A stretch of DNA of 64,000 bases from an uncultured Erythrobacter sp. (GCA_947488085.1 CANKYI010000002.1:1-64000); one strand, 5' to 3'; shown: positions 7,880-17,258, numbered from the stretch's first letter. Made by a program: numbers and translations. The notes: generated from the sequence alone by a model not told the origin.

Positions 7880-9169
7880 TCAGGCTGGGCGCGAGAGCCT
7901 GCACTGTCCGATTGATCCGGCATGACAATATGTAAGGTCGTGAAAGATAGCTCCAGAAAAGTTGGTCTGAAGGTGTGAGATATTTGTCCAGTTTGCGCCA
8001 AACAGATTTGTGTTTGAAAAATCCGAATAGTCCATATCGCAACCTTCTAAATCGGCACTCTCAAAGCTCGATCTTGCACAACTAGCGAAGTTTATTTTTG
8101 TGCGTTTTAAAGTTGCACCTTCAAAATCAGCAGAATGCAGCTCCGCATTTTGGAACGTGGAATCTGACAATCGGGAGGACTTCCAACTTGCCTTGAACGA
8201 GCGGACCAAGCTGAAATTGCATTCGTTTGCTGATACGCTTTCAAATGAGCTATCAGTTAATGTAGCTCCCAAGAGTTTTGCTTTCACCATCTTGCTATTC
8301 GAGAGATTTGCAGATCCAAAACCGGCGTAAGAAAAGTCAGCTTCATTGGCTTCAAGCTCGCGTGCTTCGAGTAGATTGAGGCGCGCTCTAACGAAACTTG
8401 CCCTGCTAACATTCGATTGATTGAACTTTGAGTTATCCAAAATGCAATGTGAAAAATTGACGTTTACAGCACTAGCATTGGAGAAATTGCAGTTTATTAG
8501 TTCAACATTGTTAGCTTCAGTTCCACCAAAGTTCACATTCTCGAGGTTACTTTCGCTGAAATTCACCTCATCAAAACCAATGCTCAGCATTTGCCAGTTG
8601 CGGAGGTCGTTCTTGGAGAGGTTCGTGCGAGTGAATGTGCAGCCTGAGACCTGCGGGGCCCGCGCCCCAAAATCTGAGATATCGCAATCCGTGAAACGGC
8701 ATCTTTGCATTTCGGTCGATAGAAATTCCGATCTTTGCAAGTTTACCCGTTCAAAATTGCAATCTTCAATTTTTAGGTTTTTAGCTTTGAAACCGGCCAG
8801 AATACAATCTGTAATCTGAGCGTTTAAAGTTACTAAATCGATCAGAACATTTATTCCAGAGCAGTTGTTTATCACCAGGCGAATTGTCTCATTTGTTCCT
8901 CTAACATGCATTCCGGATAGGTTGCAGCTCTGAAACAAGACGTCTTCCATTTCACATGATGAAAATCTAGCCTCGTCCAAAAGGCATTGCTCAAATTTTG
9001 CTTGACTTATTGTTATCTGGAAATTCAAGCCACCTAAATCCATCCCAAAAAGATCAATTCTCTTGCCTGTATTATTGTTGTTGAGCCAATCGATATGATC
9101 GCGGATCATTTGATCGAGTTCCGGCTGGGTAACTCTATTGTCTGTTGCCAAATTTTCAGGGATGAACAT
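7880..9169 (-). CDS. large pentapeptide-repeat protein
   Basis: A 429-residue protein built almost wholly of pentapeptide repeats of the A(D/N)LxX type (for example FNQSNVSRASFVRARLNLLE, FSYAGFGSANLSNSKMVKAK and ADFEGATLKRTKINFASCAR). Such repeats fold into a right-handed quadrilateral beta-helix. Known members include DNA mimics that protect gyrase, but most have no known role. There is no signal peptide and no extra enzymatic domain. Its codons are visibly richer in A and T than those of the flanking genes, a sign of transfer. It is convergent with the recombinase at 6625-7713 and may be cargo of that element. Confidence 0.88.
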   Translation of the reverse strand: MFIPENLATDNRVTQPELDQMIRDHIDWLNNNNTGKRIDLFGMDLGGLNFQITISQAKFEQCLLDEARFSSCEMEDVLFQSCNLSGMHVRGTNETIRLVINNCSGINVLIDLVTLNAQITDCILAGFKAKNLKIEDCNFERVNLQRSEFLSTEMQRCRFTDCDISDFGARAPQVSGCTFTRTNLSKNDLRNWQMLSIGFDEVNFSESNLENVNFGGTEANNVELINCNFSNASAVNVNFSHCILDNSKFNQSNVSRASFVRARLNLLEARELEANEADFSYAGFGSANLSNSKMVKAKLLGATLTDSSFESVSANECNFSLVRSFKASWKSSRLSDSTFQNAELHSADFEGATLKRTKINFASCARSSFESADLEGCDMDYSDFSNTNLFGANWTNISHLQTNFSGAIFHDLTYCHAGSIGQCRLSRPA

Positions 9170-9924
9170 ACACTTCAGGCTCCACCTAATTGATCAATTT
9201 TAACCTTCTTTCGCCTGCTTAATTTAGACACTCAAAGGCTCCACAGGTCAAATTCGATTCTCCACCCAAGGATATCTTGCGATGGTGCCGTCAGACTAAC
9301 TGTACCTAATTGCAATTCAGTTTGCGCTGGGCAGTGCGTTTGGACGCCAAGACGCCATTAGCGAAACACTCTCTTCAAACGTTGCAACTCATCGCCCCAG
9401 GTCGTCCGCCTCGTTGCGAACTGGACTTCCGCTTTCACCCTCAACAGCAGCCTGAATTGGAACTGACGGCCAATTCTAGGAACGGTCTGTCAGGTCTTTA
9501 GAGGCGTCATCAGCCGTAAGCGGCCTGACGGCTCACGGCCCAACTGCGGTCATTTGGCGAACATTCGCTTCAGTGTCCCACAGTCTTCGAGGTACACTTT
9601 GCCCGGAGATCGATGCAGATGATTACTATTGCCGCAATGGCCTTCTCTGGACAACGCCAACTCTCTCGTCGACAGCTCCAAGCTTGGCTCGGAGGGAGGG
9701 AGCGCAAGCAGCGCTACGATTGGCTTTGCCGCCCCAATTCAACATTCAGTAATCGCTATCGCGGCTAAAAGGCGGCAAATCAGTGATCCAACGTGAATAA
9801 AAACCATGCCGCTGCAAGCCCTAAAACTTGGCGGCTATCCTCTTAAAAGCAGTGGGAGTAGCCAAACTAACCACTTTGTGTAGGTCAAAAGCCGCCTATT
9901 AATTGCCTGATAAGCGCCAGACTT
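9170..9924. other. gene-poor stretch of about 750 bp
   Basis: No convincing gene on either strand. A 51-codon open frame at 9613-9768 (MQMITIAAMAFSGQRQLSRR) has no ribosome-binding site and no resemblance I recognise. The stretch lies between the pentapeptide gene and the caspase-like gene and may be decayed island DNA. Confidence 0.5.
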
Positions 9925-10734
9925 TCAGGGTATGGCCATGACTTTCATGCCTGCGACGAACACATCAAAAGGTATATCCCCTTGCCGCCAAGGAGATTGC
10001 TGGCCGCCTGTCTCTTCATTTACTCGAATAGCCGTGCGGCGCAGCAAATCGTCGAGCGACTGACGCCTACGAACCTCTCTCGCGAACACTTTAGCGAATG
10101 GACTGCCTTCGCCTGCTTCCCCATCGGTCGCCACGTTTCCTGGCTCGGTTGAAAAGAAAACCACTGTCGAAAGGCCGCGCAGATCGCCAATCTGGGCCAG
10201 TCCACCCGTGGTCGCTATAGCATCCTCAGCGACGGAACGCCTCGCATTGCCATTTTCAAGCGTAACACTCCGCCCAGTTGCTATGCCACCGTAGGGGCTG
10301 TTGCGGCATGCGTCGAGAATTACGACAGTCGCCTTCGAACGCTGATTTACGGTATCGATCAAATTTATCAAATTGATCAGAGTTTTTCCATCGCCTGCAA
10401 CAATATAATTCTCACCTTCATACTGTACAGCGTGCCCAGCGTAGTAAATGATGGCTACGTCTTCTTCGGATAAATTGTCACTGAATTGACTTAGGGCCAT
10501 GCGCAGATGACTCTGATCCGGTTCCAACAGGAGGATCACGTCATCGACACCTGCGCGGCTGAATGCGCGAGATATTTCGCGAGCATCTCGAACCGGGTTG
10601 GAAAGGAGCATCCGTTCATCTTCTGCGGTCGTATAATCGATTCCGATGATGAGTACTTTTTCCTCTGCCAAGGCAGCGGAAGAAAGCGCGAAGAATGCGG
10701 TAAATGCGAGCCATATTTGCATCAATTTTGACAC
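9925..10734 (-). CDS. secreted caspase-like (C14 / orthocaspase) peptidase
   Basis: A 269-residue protein with a clear signal peptide (MSKLMQIWLAFTAFFALSSA, cleaved near ALAEE) and one caspase fold. The catalytic dyad is present: His101 in IIYYAGHAVQYEGE and Cys143 in VVILDACRNSPYGG. The family cuts after Arg or Lys. No extra sensor domain is fused to it. The signal peptide places it in the periplasm or outside. It lies 38 bp after, and on the same strand as, a predicted outer-membrane barrel gene, so the two may be one operon. The substrate is unknown. The shape fits the short, single-domain bacterial metacaspases. Confidence 0.85.
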   Translation of the reverse strand: MSKLMQIWLAFTAFFALSSAALAEEKVLIIGIDYTTAEDERMLLSNPVRDAREISRAFSRAGVDDVILLLEPDQSHLRMALSQFSDNLSEEDVAIIYYAGHAVQYEGENYIVAGDGKTLINLINLIDTVNQRSKATVVILDACRNSPYGGIATGRSVTLENGNARRSVAEDAIATTGGLAQIGDLRGLSTVVFFSTEPGNVATDGEAGEGSPFAKVFAREVRRRQSLDDLLRRTAIRVNEETGGQQSPWRQGDIPFDVFVAGMKVMAIP

Positions 10735-10772
10735 CGAATGCCCCTTCCAAAATTTGCCCTCTGCACGTTAGC

Positions 10773-11783
10773 CTAGAAGAGGAAGCTTACGCCAGCATTG
10801 ACCCCGTGGTTGACTCGCGGATCTTGAAAACTGCGACTACCTGCGACAGGAAAATAGAAAGCGCCTCGGTACCGGATGTCAAACGAGATGTTTTCAGCGA
10901 GAGAGAGCTGCATACCAACTGCAAGATCAGGACCAAGTGTGGTTTCGGAAGTCTGCGTGGTTGCCGCGGTAACCAAATTGCCCGTGACGACATCTTCCTG
11001 AGCTGCGATGATATTGGGAGCGGGTTCGTGGCTGAGGTGCATCATGCCGTTCAAAAATACGGTATTGCCTTCCCCGAACGGGATATAACCCGCAACACCG
11101 CCCCTTAATGAGTACACTTCGTACGAGGCTTCAATGGTTTGATCGAGACTGGTCTGGGTGAGCTGAAACTCAGGGGGGGCAAACGTCAAATTGTTGATCA
11201 AGTTGGTGGCGTTGCTCGAGATGCTTATATTTGCGGTCGAGTTCGCATTGGAATCGACATGTTCATATCGAATTCCTCCCATCACAGCGAACCTTTCATT
11301 AATTCGCTTTTGGGCAGTGAACTCGACATCAATCCGCTGAGACTGCTGCACTCCGTCAGCCGTCAATGCCAAAACATCAGTGGCAGTTTGACCAAACAGG
11401 TTGAACGTCTGAATTGCGGAGGAGTTTGCACGGATCGCACCATCAGCTTCGCCGTACATACCGGTCAACGTGTATGACCAGTCTCCATCTACCAGAGTCG
11501 CCGCGAGGCCGAACATCGGCAGAGCAATCTGATCATTGCTGACGCCGGCGCCCTGCGGTTCGACATTTATGCTGGCGGTGGAGCCGAAGAGGTCTTGGAG
11601 CTGCTGGTTTTGTTCGGCCAACTGATCGCTGTCGGCTTGAGCCGCATCCTCCAATCCGGAAGAACGCTGGTTGATGTTGTCAAAATAGTACGAGAAGCGC
11701 GGTGAAATAATGACCTCAGCCGAAGCCATTTGCGGAATGGTTGCGGCAAGGCATCCCAAAAGGCCGAGATATCGAAATTGCAT
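10773..11783 (-). CDS. outer-membrane beta-barrel protein upstream of the caspase-like gene
   Basis: A 336-residue exported protein: signal peptide MQFRYLGLLGCLAATIPQMA then SAEV, many alternating hydrophobic strands (FAVMGGIRYEHVDSNAN, YSLRGGVAGYIPFGEGNTVF, ISFDIRYRGAFYFPVA) and a C-terminal FLF ending, as expected of a barrel handled by the BAM complex. A coiled segment near DQLAEQNQQLQDLFG (about residues 53-67) probably forms a loop. I do not recognise the exact family; the ligand or role is unknown. It is the first gene of a likely two-gene operon with the secreted caspase-like protein. Confidence 0.7.
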   Translation of the reverse strand: MQFRYLGLLGCLAATIPQMASAEVIISPRFSYYFDNINQRSSGLEDAAQADSDQLAEQNQQLQDLFGSTASINVEPQGAGVSNDQIALPMFGLAATLVDGDWSYTLTGMYGEADGAIRANSSAIQTFNLFGQTATDVLALTADGVQQSQRIDVEFTAQKRINERFAVMGGIRYEHVDSNANSTANISISSNATNLINNLTFAPPEFQLTQTSLDQTIEASYEVYSLRGGVAGYIPFGEGNTVFLNGMMHLSHEPAPNIIAAQEDVVTGNLVTAATTQTSETTLGPDLAVGMQLSLAENISFDIRYRGAFYFPVAGSRSFQDPRVNHGVNAGVSFLF

Positions 11784-12094
11784 AAAGTCCCCCAGTTTGG
11801 ATTTTTAGCCGAACCAAACTTGGTTGGTCCGCTGGATGGCCAACCGAACCTTCGCGAAGTGTCAAAAAAACGCGCCCTGAAAGTTGGCTCTGCTAATCAA
11901 CTAGGGTAGAGCCGCATGGCTGTGTATCGGCCAAATGGCCGAGCCGGATGGCCGATACCGCTCGGCAGGGAGAGAATAGTCTGAGGTGCGGCCAGCAAAG
12001 TGGGAATCGGCGATTTGATAGCAAGCCAAGAACTGAAACATGGCTCAGTCTCTAAGGGTGTAGCAATCATTCTCTGCGCTCGTTTAGCGGCCTC
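11784..12094. promoter_or_regulatory. divergent intergenic region with overlapping dyads
   Basis: It separates the minus-strand barrel/caspase pair from the plus-strand kinase gene, so it must hold both promoters. The dyad AACCAA-AC-TTGGTT (11812-11825) overlaps a second inverted repeat GGTTGG (11822-11827) / CCAACC (11840-11845). These lie some 30-60 bp before the barrel gene and may bind a regulator, possibly the LuxR-type response regulator encoded nearby. No sigma-factor boxes are assigned. Confidence 0.4.
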
Positions 12095-14227
12095 TTGAAC
12101 CGGAAAGTGCGAGCATCTAGAGCTAAAAATATCGGGCCGGGGACTTTGTTTTTGCACTCACATTTCTCAGACCTGCTAAAGCGATTTTTTGGGCTCGCGG
12201 CGTTAATTTTGATTATCGTTTTGTATGCGGCGCTGTTTGCGAACCGAACCGATCCCGGCGGTCCCCAAGCGATTGGTGGCATTGCCGACTTTTCGGATGT
12301 TTCTGGTTTTGAAAGGCCAGTTAAGCTCGTGGGCGAATGGGCGTTCCGCTGGTCGCCATCCGGACCACCGGCTCAGAACATTCCTCAAGATACCTTGAAA
12401 GTTCCCGGTGAATGGGATGGCGAAATCAGCCAACAAGGGACAACCTATCGCGATAAAGGTCTTGGCAGTTATTGGCTCACCCTCACGGGTTTGGCTCCAG
12501 GAAGTTATGCGTTGCATGTCCCGGTTCTTTACGGAGCTACCAGAGTTTCCCTTGATGGCCGTGAAGTGTCATCGGCAGGACGGATTGGAACTAGCTCCGT
12601 CCCCACCGAATATGGCGTTCGTTCGCACACGGTCCCGATTGAGGTCCGACAAGCCCCAGTTACAATCCAGATCGATGTTGCGACATCCCGTCACCGTGAC
12701 AACGGAATGGAGGAACCACCGGTTTTTGGCCCAGCCGCTGCAATGAACGCTTGGGGTAACCTTTCAATTGCCCAAGACTTGTTTTTGCCCGCGTCACTGC
12801 TCTTTAGCTTTGTCTTTAGCGTGGTCGTTTTGGTAGCGCGGGGCAATGACCGGCCCTCTTTGTTTCTGGGTCTCAGTTTCATCTTTATGGTACCGATCAT
12901 CTTGATCGTCGCGCATGATAATTTTCTAAGCGCTGCAATTCCGAGTCTTTCATTTACCTCATTGGCATTCTTGCAATACGTTTGCGGCATATTGGCTATA
13001 TGGCTCTTCACCGCTTACGCTGAAAACTTGTTTTACAAGGACCGTGTTCCGTTTGTGATGGCGGGCATCTCAGCCATAATGACGATCCATTTGACAGCGC
13101 TGATGTGGCTGCTTTTGTCGGGTGACACCTACGTCGCATCGTCGGTATCACAGACCATGTATCCGGTGCGCTTAGCAATCTTTCTCTACATCATAAGCTT
13201 GGCCGTTCGCGCAGTGATCCATCGGCGTGAGGCAGCGCACCTTTTCCTTGTCGGCTGGGTGGTATTGTTGGTCAGCTCTGCACTTCGCGCGTTGGTAACC
13301 AATGGCTACGTGGACGCAGATCATCCTTTGTCGTTCAATTTTGTGACGGAAGGCGTGCTGTTCTTTCTGCTGATGCAGATGGTCATCATGGTCGAACGTT
13401 GGTCGCTTGCAATTAAGCGCGAAGAAGCAACCAACCGCGCAAGGGCTCTTGCTGAGCAGGCACAGGTGGAGCTGAACAAGGTACTGTCAGAAGTAAAAGG
13501 ACAGCGCGATGAAGTGACGCGTTTTCTCAGCTCGGCATCGCACGACCTGCAACAACCGATCCAAGCCGCACAGCTGTTCTTTGATCGCGCGGTGGTAGAG
13601 CCAGATATCGCAACCCGCCAAAGAGCAATTGAGGGAGCCGGTCAGGCTTTTGAAGCAGCACAATCGCTCCTTCGAGAAATGCTTGAACATTTGAGACTGG
13701 AAAATCGAGCGATTAACGCTCGCCTCGAACCGGTCGATCTGAATTCGCTTTTGCACGAAATTGCGATCCAATATGGCGCACTGGCGGGCAAATCAGGTAT
13801 ACTCATCAAGACACTATCAACGAGCCATCAACCTGAGGGAAACCTGCGGCTGATCAAACGGATATTGGGAAATGTGGTTTCAAATGCCATCGAGCATTCG
13901 GGCGGCGCACGAATACTGATCGGTACTCGGCGGAAAGGCGCCAAGATTTTGATTTATGTATTTGATGACGGCAATGGCGTGTCGCCGGATCTGCTCGAAA
14001 CAGTCTTCGAAGAATTTGGAAGCCATGCCGAGGAAGGCGATGGAGGGAATATCAACTTTGGGTTGGGACTCTTTGCATCACGCCGTCTTGCGCGCGCCAT
14101 GGGCGGCAATCTGATTTTAGATCGCCAATGGAATTGCGGAAGTTGCTTTATCCTTGAACTTTCGGGCGATAGACCAGTCGGATGCAATTCTTCAAGCCAA
14201 CACTGTCAGAGGCGGGAAGTACTATGA
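12095..14227 (+). CDS. 7TMR-DISM sensor histidine kinase
   Basis: A ~710-residue membrane sensor kinase. After a first transmembrane helix (~31-49) comes an extracytoplasmic jelly-roll of the DISM type (GEWAFRWSPSG, VPGEWDGE, GLGSYWLTLTGLAPGSYALH), then seven helices (~225-425), a coiled coil (ALAEQAQVELNKVLSEVKGQ) and the kinase core. The phospho-acceptor is His483 in SSASHDLQQPIQAAQ; ATP-binding boxes are RILGNVVSNAIEHS (N), FDDGNGVSPD (G1) and NFGLGLFASRRLARAMGG (G2). DISM sensors commonly detect carbohydrates or other small ligands. The start is uncertain: no ATG is near, and TTG 12095 or GTG 12107 are the options. It overlaps the response-regulator gene by ATGA. Confidence 0.88.
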   Translation: MNRKVRASRAKNIGPGTLFLHSHFSDLLKRFFGLAALILIIVLYAALFANRTDPGGPQAIGGIADFSDVSGFERPVKLVGEWAFRWSPSGPPAQNIPQDTLKVPGEWDGEISQQGTTYRDKGLGSYWLTLTGLAPGSYALHVPVLYGATRVSLDGREVSSAGRIGTSSVPTEYGVRSHTVPIEVRQAPVTIQIDVATSRHRDNGMEEPPVFGPAAAMNAWGNLSIAQDLFLPASLLFSFVFSVVVLVARGNDRPSLFLGLSFIFMVPIILIVAHDNFLSAAIPSLSFTSLAFLQYVCGILAIWLFTAYAENLFYKDRVPFVMAGISAIMTIHLTALMWLLLSGDTYVASSVSQTMYPVRLAIFLYIISLAVRAVIHRREAAHLFLVGWVVLLVSSALRALVTNGYVDADHPLSFNFVTEGVLFFLLMQMVIMVERWSLAIKREEATNRARALAEQAQVELNKVLSEVKGQRDEVTRFLSSASHDLQQPIQAAQLFFDRAVVEPDIATRQRAIEGAGQAFEAAQSLLREMLEHLRLENRAINARLEPVDLNSLLHEIAIQYGALAGKSGILIKTLSTSHQPEGNLRLIKRILGNVVSNAIEHSGGARILIGTRRKGAKILIYVFDDGNGVSPDLLETVFEEFGSHAEEGDGGNINFGLGLFASRRLARAMGGNLILDRQWNCGSCFILELSGDRPVGCNSSSQHCQRREVL

Positions 14228-14850
14228 AAAGCTGCCTTATTTGCGATGATCATGCGTTAATTCGCGAGGCTCTCTCGGCAACGATTATGGGGCGATGGCC
14301 GATGGCGAAGGTGGCCGAAGCATCTGATTTTACTAAGGCAAAGACTTTAGCAAAGACTCAACCCGACATCTGTCTGGTCGATCTAGTGATGCCGGGTGCC
14401 AAGCCCGTGGAGGGCGTAAAAAGTTTACTTGAAGCCGCACCCCGGTCAAGTGTCGTTGTCGTTACCGGTTCTGCAGATGATCGGCTGATGCTTGAACTGT
14501 TGGATATTGGTGTTCACGGATTTTTGGAAAAGACATCAACAAGCGCAGTCATTTTGGCGGCTGTTGATCTTGTATTGGCGGGCGGGCGCTATCTGCCCCC
14601 TTCAGTGGCCGAACTCGCTCAGGAGCCCAAGCCTCCTGATAATGTAACGCCGCGATTGCCGATTTTCTCAGCGCGCCAGATCGAGGTTTTGTCACTGATA
14701 GCCGATGGTCAGTCAAATAAAGAAATTGCGCGGGCTTTGCATTTGTCGCCTTCAACAGTGAAAACCCATGTCGCAAACGTAATTGCTACTAGCGGTGCAA
14801 ACAATAGAACCGATGCGGCCATTCAGGCGAGGACAATGGGATTAATCTGA
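14224..14850 (+). CDS. NarL/FixJ-type response regulator, partner of the DISM kinase
   Basis: A 208-residue regulator. The receiver domain has the acidic pair in CLICDDHALIREAL, the phospho-acceptor Asp in DICLVDLVMPGAKP, the Thr/Ser in VVVVTGSADD and the Lys in HGFLEKTSTS. The C-terminal LuxR-type HTH reads FSARQIEVLSLIADGQSNKE, then IARALHLSPSTVKTHVANVI. The start ATG at 14224 overlaps the kinase stop, a sign of a cognate pair. The targets are unknown, but the dyads in the divergent promoter upstream of the barrel/caspase genes are candidates. Confidence 0.92.
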   Translation: MKSCLICDDHALIREALSATIMGRWPMAKVAEASDFTKAKTLAKTQPDICLVDLVMPGAKPVEGVKSLLEAAPRSSVVVVTGSADDRLMLELLDIGVHGFLEKTSTSAVILAAVDLVLAGGRYLPPSVAELAQEPKPPDNVTPRLPIFSARQIEVLSLIADGQSNKEIARALHLSPSTVKTHVANVIATSGANNRTDAAIQARTMGLI

Positions 14851-15030
14851 TTCAACCTTTGACCGCCGCTTGCGCTGTGCCCGTCGCCTATGGCGCTAAA
14901 AGCCACACTGATCGCTTTCGGGGCGTAACAATTATTGGCGAAGGCGGGTTAAGCGCCCGCTTTCACCTCCATTCTCGGTCATGCAGTAATGGCTTGAACT
15001 GGGCCGCTAACAGAATGTTCGCTTTCGATC

Positions 15031-15141
15031 ATGGTGACTAAAAAAGCAGACGTGTGCGAACTGGTCCGTCATCTCCGCCGCGCCGCCAATTGTCGACTGA
15101 GACTGGATCGCTCGCTAAACGAGATCCATGGAGCAGTTTGA
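15031..15141 (+). pseudogene. truncated MarR-family regulator, N-terminal stub
   Basis: An open frame of 36 codons whose sequence, KADVCELVRHLRRAANCRLR followed by LDRSLNEIHGAV, matches the first helices of sphingomonad MarR-type regulators, which continue at this point into the HTH. It stops in TGA at 15139-15141, in the first codons of the next gene. The rest of a MarR protein is not seen downstream. It therefore looks like a resident gene cut by insertion or deletion just where the unknown gene at 15128 begins. Confidence 0.45.
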
Positions 15142-15847
15142 TCTAAAATTCCTGCAAGCGGTCAACAATTGGCAGCGCGGAGGAAATCACAAACAGAAGG
15201 TTAGGCGGGGAGCGACGCTGAAAGCGTGTACGTTGACGATTGATGATCGATTTAAATCGTGCGCAGAGACCTGTTATCGACAAGAGGCGCACGAGACGGA
15301 CCGCCTGTGGAATCTTCTTGCCGAAGACAAGTTAGATGAAACAATCGCCGCTTGGACGCTCGATCTAAGTTTCGCCCAAAATTTTAAAGGAGGGGTGCCA
15401 CCACCCGGACTGCAGGGAGTGATTTTTGAAATCACACCACCGGTTGGAAGCGTTGTTCTCAATCTCGCGGAGCTCTATCGCGACCGCGAGTTTCTTGACG
15501 CAATTCACAAATATGAGGCGGAGATCTCCGCTTATGCCGAAGGTATCGGAAAGTACGGAGCGTCGCAAAACGAGGTTGTGCTAGACCTCGGCTGCCTCGC
15601 GCAAGCCCATATTCGGCAATACGGTGGCTATGCCAGCAGTCGTCCCGAGCTCGCCGAGCGTCATTTTGGACGAATGCCCACTGCGGATGATCTCGAAGAA
15701 TTCGACCAATTGTGCGAGATAGCTTGCCTTGATTCCCTCGGAAGTTGGTGGCTCTCACCTAACGGTACGAAGCGGGTAATGACTAGGGTCTATCCTCACA
15801 TCGATCGCCTCAAACATCAGAAGGCCAATCAGTCGGGCAGTGAGTAG
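15128..15847 (+). CDS. unknown protein, possible island cargo
   Basis: A 239-residue soluble protein that I do not recognise. It has no signal peptide or membrane helix. Visible points: several Cys in the N-terminal half (KACTLTIDDRFKSCAETCYR), a Gly/Pro-rich loop (FKGGVPPPGLQGVIFEITPP) and a C-terminal region DLGSWWLSPNGTKRV-like with a Trp pair at ~216-217. It begins inside the truncated MarR stub and is followed after 170 bp by a HEPN-like gene in the same direction. The pair could be one functional unit, but nothing in the sequence proves it. Confidence 0.55.
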   Translation: MEQFDLKFLQAVNNWQRGGNHKQKVRRGATLKACTLTIDDRFKSCAETCYRQEAHETDRLWNLLAEDKLDETIAAWTLDLSFAQNFKGGVPPPGLQGVIFEITPPVGSVVLNLAELYRDREFLDAIHKYEAEISAYAEGIGKYGASQNEVVLDLGCLAQAHIRQYGGYASSRPELAERHFGRMPTADDLEEFDQLCEIACLDSLGSWWLSPNGTKRVMTRVYPHIDRLKHQKANQSGSE

Positions 15848-16016
15848 AATTTGGGCCGATAGAGGGCAGGCGGCTTTGTGACGCAGATAGGGTTACGCCC
15901 GGATTGCTCAGTTAGGATTGTTCGCTTGATCGTTTGGGTGGGAGTATTCAGTACAGGCGGTGAAGTGTTAGCGATCCGACTTGTTTGTCGGTGCCAACCT
16001 CCAGGGAGCTGCGCTG

Positions 16017-17258
16017 GTGACCGAGATGGCTGATCCACCAAACGAAGGTGTCATAACTGACCCCTTCTTTCAGATACTCAACGATGGCGAATGGAATGCT
16101 TGCATCGGCAAACAGAGTGACGAGCTCAACTATGTTGAAGGCTATCTTCAATCCGCTCAGCTGCTCGTAGACACGCTGATCAAGGACGAGCTACTTGGCC
16201 AACGTGACAAGCTTGTATTGCCAATTCTCTACAACGTAAGGCACGGTCTCGAACTCGCGCTAAAGTTTGTACTTGATGAGCTCGTCAAGCTTGATCTTGC
16301 TCGACCACGAAAGCTCGCCGATAGTCATAACCTAGTGGCCTACTGGCGCCATCTTGATGGCGAACAAATCGGCGACCGGCAAACTCGCTCTCTGATCGCT
16401 GAACTAAGGCCTTATGTCGAAAGCCTTTCAAAGATCGACGAGGACGGTCAGAGGTTGCGCTATTTTATGAGCCGCAGCGGCGAGCAGAGCCTAGGCGACC
16501 AGGCAGTTGCGAACTTGCGACTGATTCAGGCTAGCGTCCAAGCGCTTCGCAATATTGTCGACAAACTAATCGATCGAATGTGTCGATTATACCTGGAGGC
16601 GGTAACTGGAACGCGCACCAATTGCTGTTCGCGGACCGATTTAGTGGAGATCGCTCAGATGGTTGGGCCACGAAGGAGTTGGTCCGATGAGGGCTTTGCC
16701 GAGAGGAAGGCCGAAGTAAGAGTGCGTTTCGATCTCAGCAGCACTGCTTTTTCTAAGGCTCTCAACGCGATCCAGGCATCAAGAGAGTTGCAGGTGCTGC
16801 TCGAAGTAGAAACGCCATTGCTCTATCTCAATCCGCAGCTGGTGCAGGAGGTCGCCAGCCGTTGGCTTGAGGCCCAACCGGCGCGACGCGGCCCAGCCAA
16901 GGTGATTGACCTAACCAAGGTTGATATCGATGCGTTCTTAGCTGACGAGGATGGGTCTATTGCTCGCTTGGCAACTCTCGTCCGATGGACTCTGGATTCA
17001 CTGACTGTCGAGCAATTCGCCGATCTTCAAACCATCTTTTATTTGGGTCGAAATGACGAGTTTGGGGAGCAATATGCGCGAAATGTCGCTGATACGCTTC
17101 GGGCTCATCAGCTTGATAGCGGCAGGATAGCTCAGATCCATCACATCATGTCGAAAACCAACTTCACTGAAGGTCTTTTGCGTGGGCTCGAGCGGATTGG
17201 ACAGCCCGCACTTGCAACAACAATCGCGAATCTTCGAAGCGAAGCGCGGACGAGATGA
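16017..17258 (+). CDS. HEPN-like protein of unknown function
   Basis: A 413-residue soluble protein. Residues ~60-120 contain LPILYNVRHGLELALKFVLD and, after a charged segment, DSHNLVAYWRHLDG; the RHxxEL...LK helix followed by a short HN(L) motif is a pattern I associate with HEPN-type four-helix domains in uncharacterised and defence-linked proteins. The C-terminal half (residues ~210-413) is helical and has no motif I can name. GTG 16017 was chosen because GGGAG stands 8 bases upstream; ATG 16026 is the alternative. Its place on an island with a neighbouring unknown gene makes a toxin or antiphage role possible, but this is inference only. Confidence 0.55.
   Translation: MTEMADPPNEGVITDPFFQILNDGEWNACIGKQSDELNYVEGYLQSAQLLVDTLIKDELLGQRDKLVLPILYNVRHGLELALKFVLDELVKLDLARPRKLADSHNLVAYWRHLDGEQIGDRQTRSLIAELRPYVESLSKIDEDGQRLRYFMSRSGEQSLGDQAVANLRLIQASVQALRNIVDKLIDRMCRLYLEAVTGTRTNCCSRTDLVEIAQMVGPRRSWSDEGFAERKAEVRVRFDLSSTAFSKALNAIQASRELQVLLEVETPLLYLNPQLVQEVASRWLEAQPARRGPAKVIDLTKVDIDAFLADEDGSIARLATLVRWTLDSLTVEQFADLQTIFYLGRNDEFGEQYARNVADTLRAHQLDSGRIAQIHHIMSKTNFTEGLLRGLERIGQPALATTIANLRSEARTR

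Noticed and set aside
9613-9768. small gene in the 750-bp gap
   Set aside because: No ribosome-binding site, no codon signal and no resemblance; a chance open frame is more likely.
14943-14963. terminator after the LuxR-type regulator
   Set aside because: GCGGG and CCCGC can pair but only TTT follows and the stem is five bases; too weak to list.
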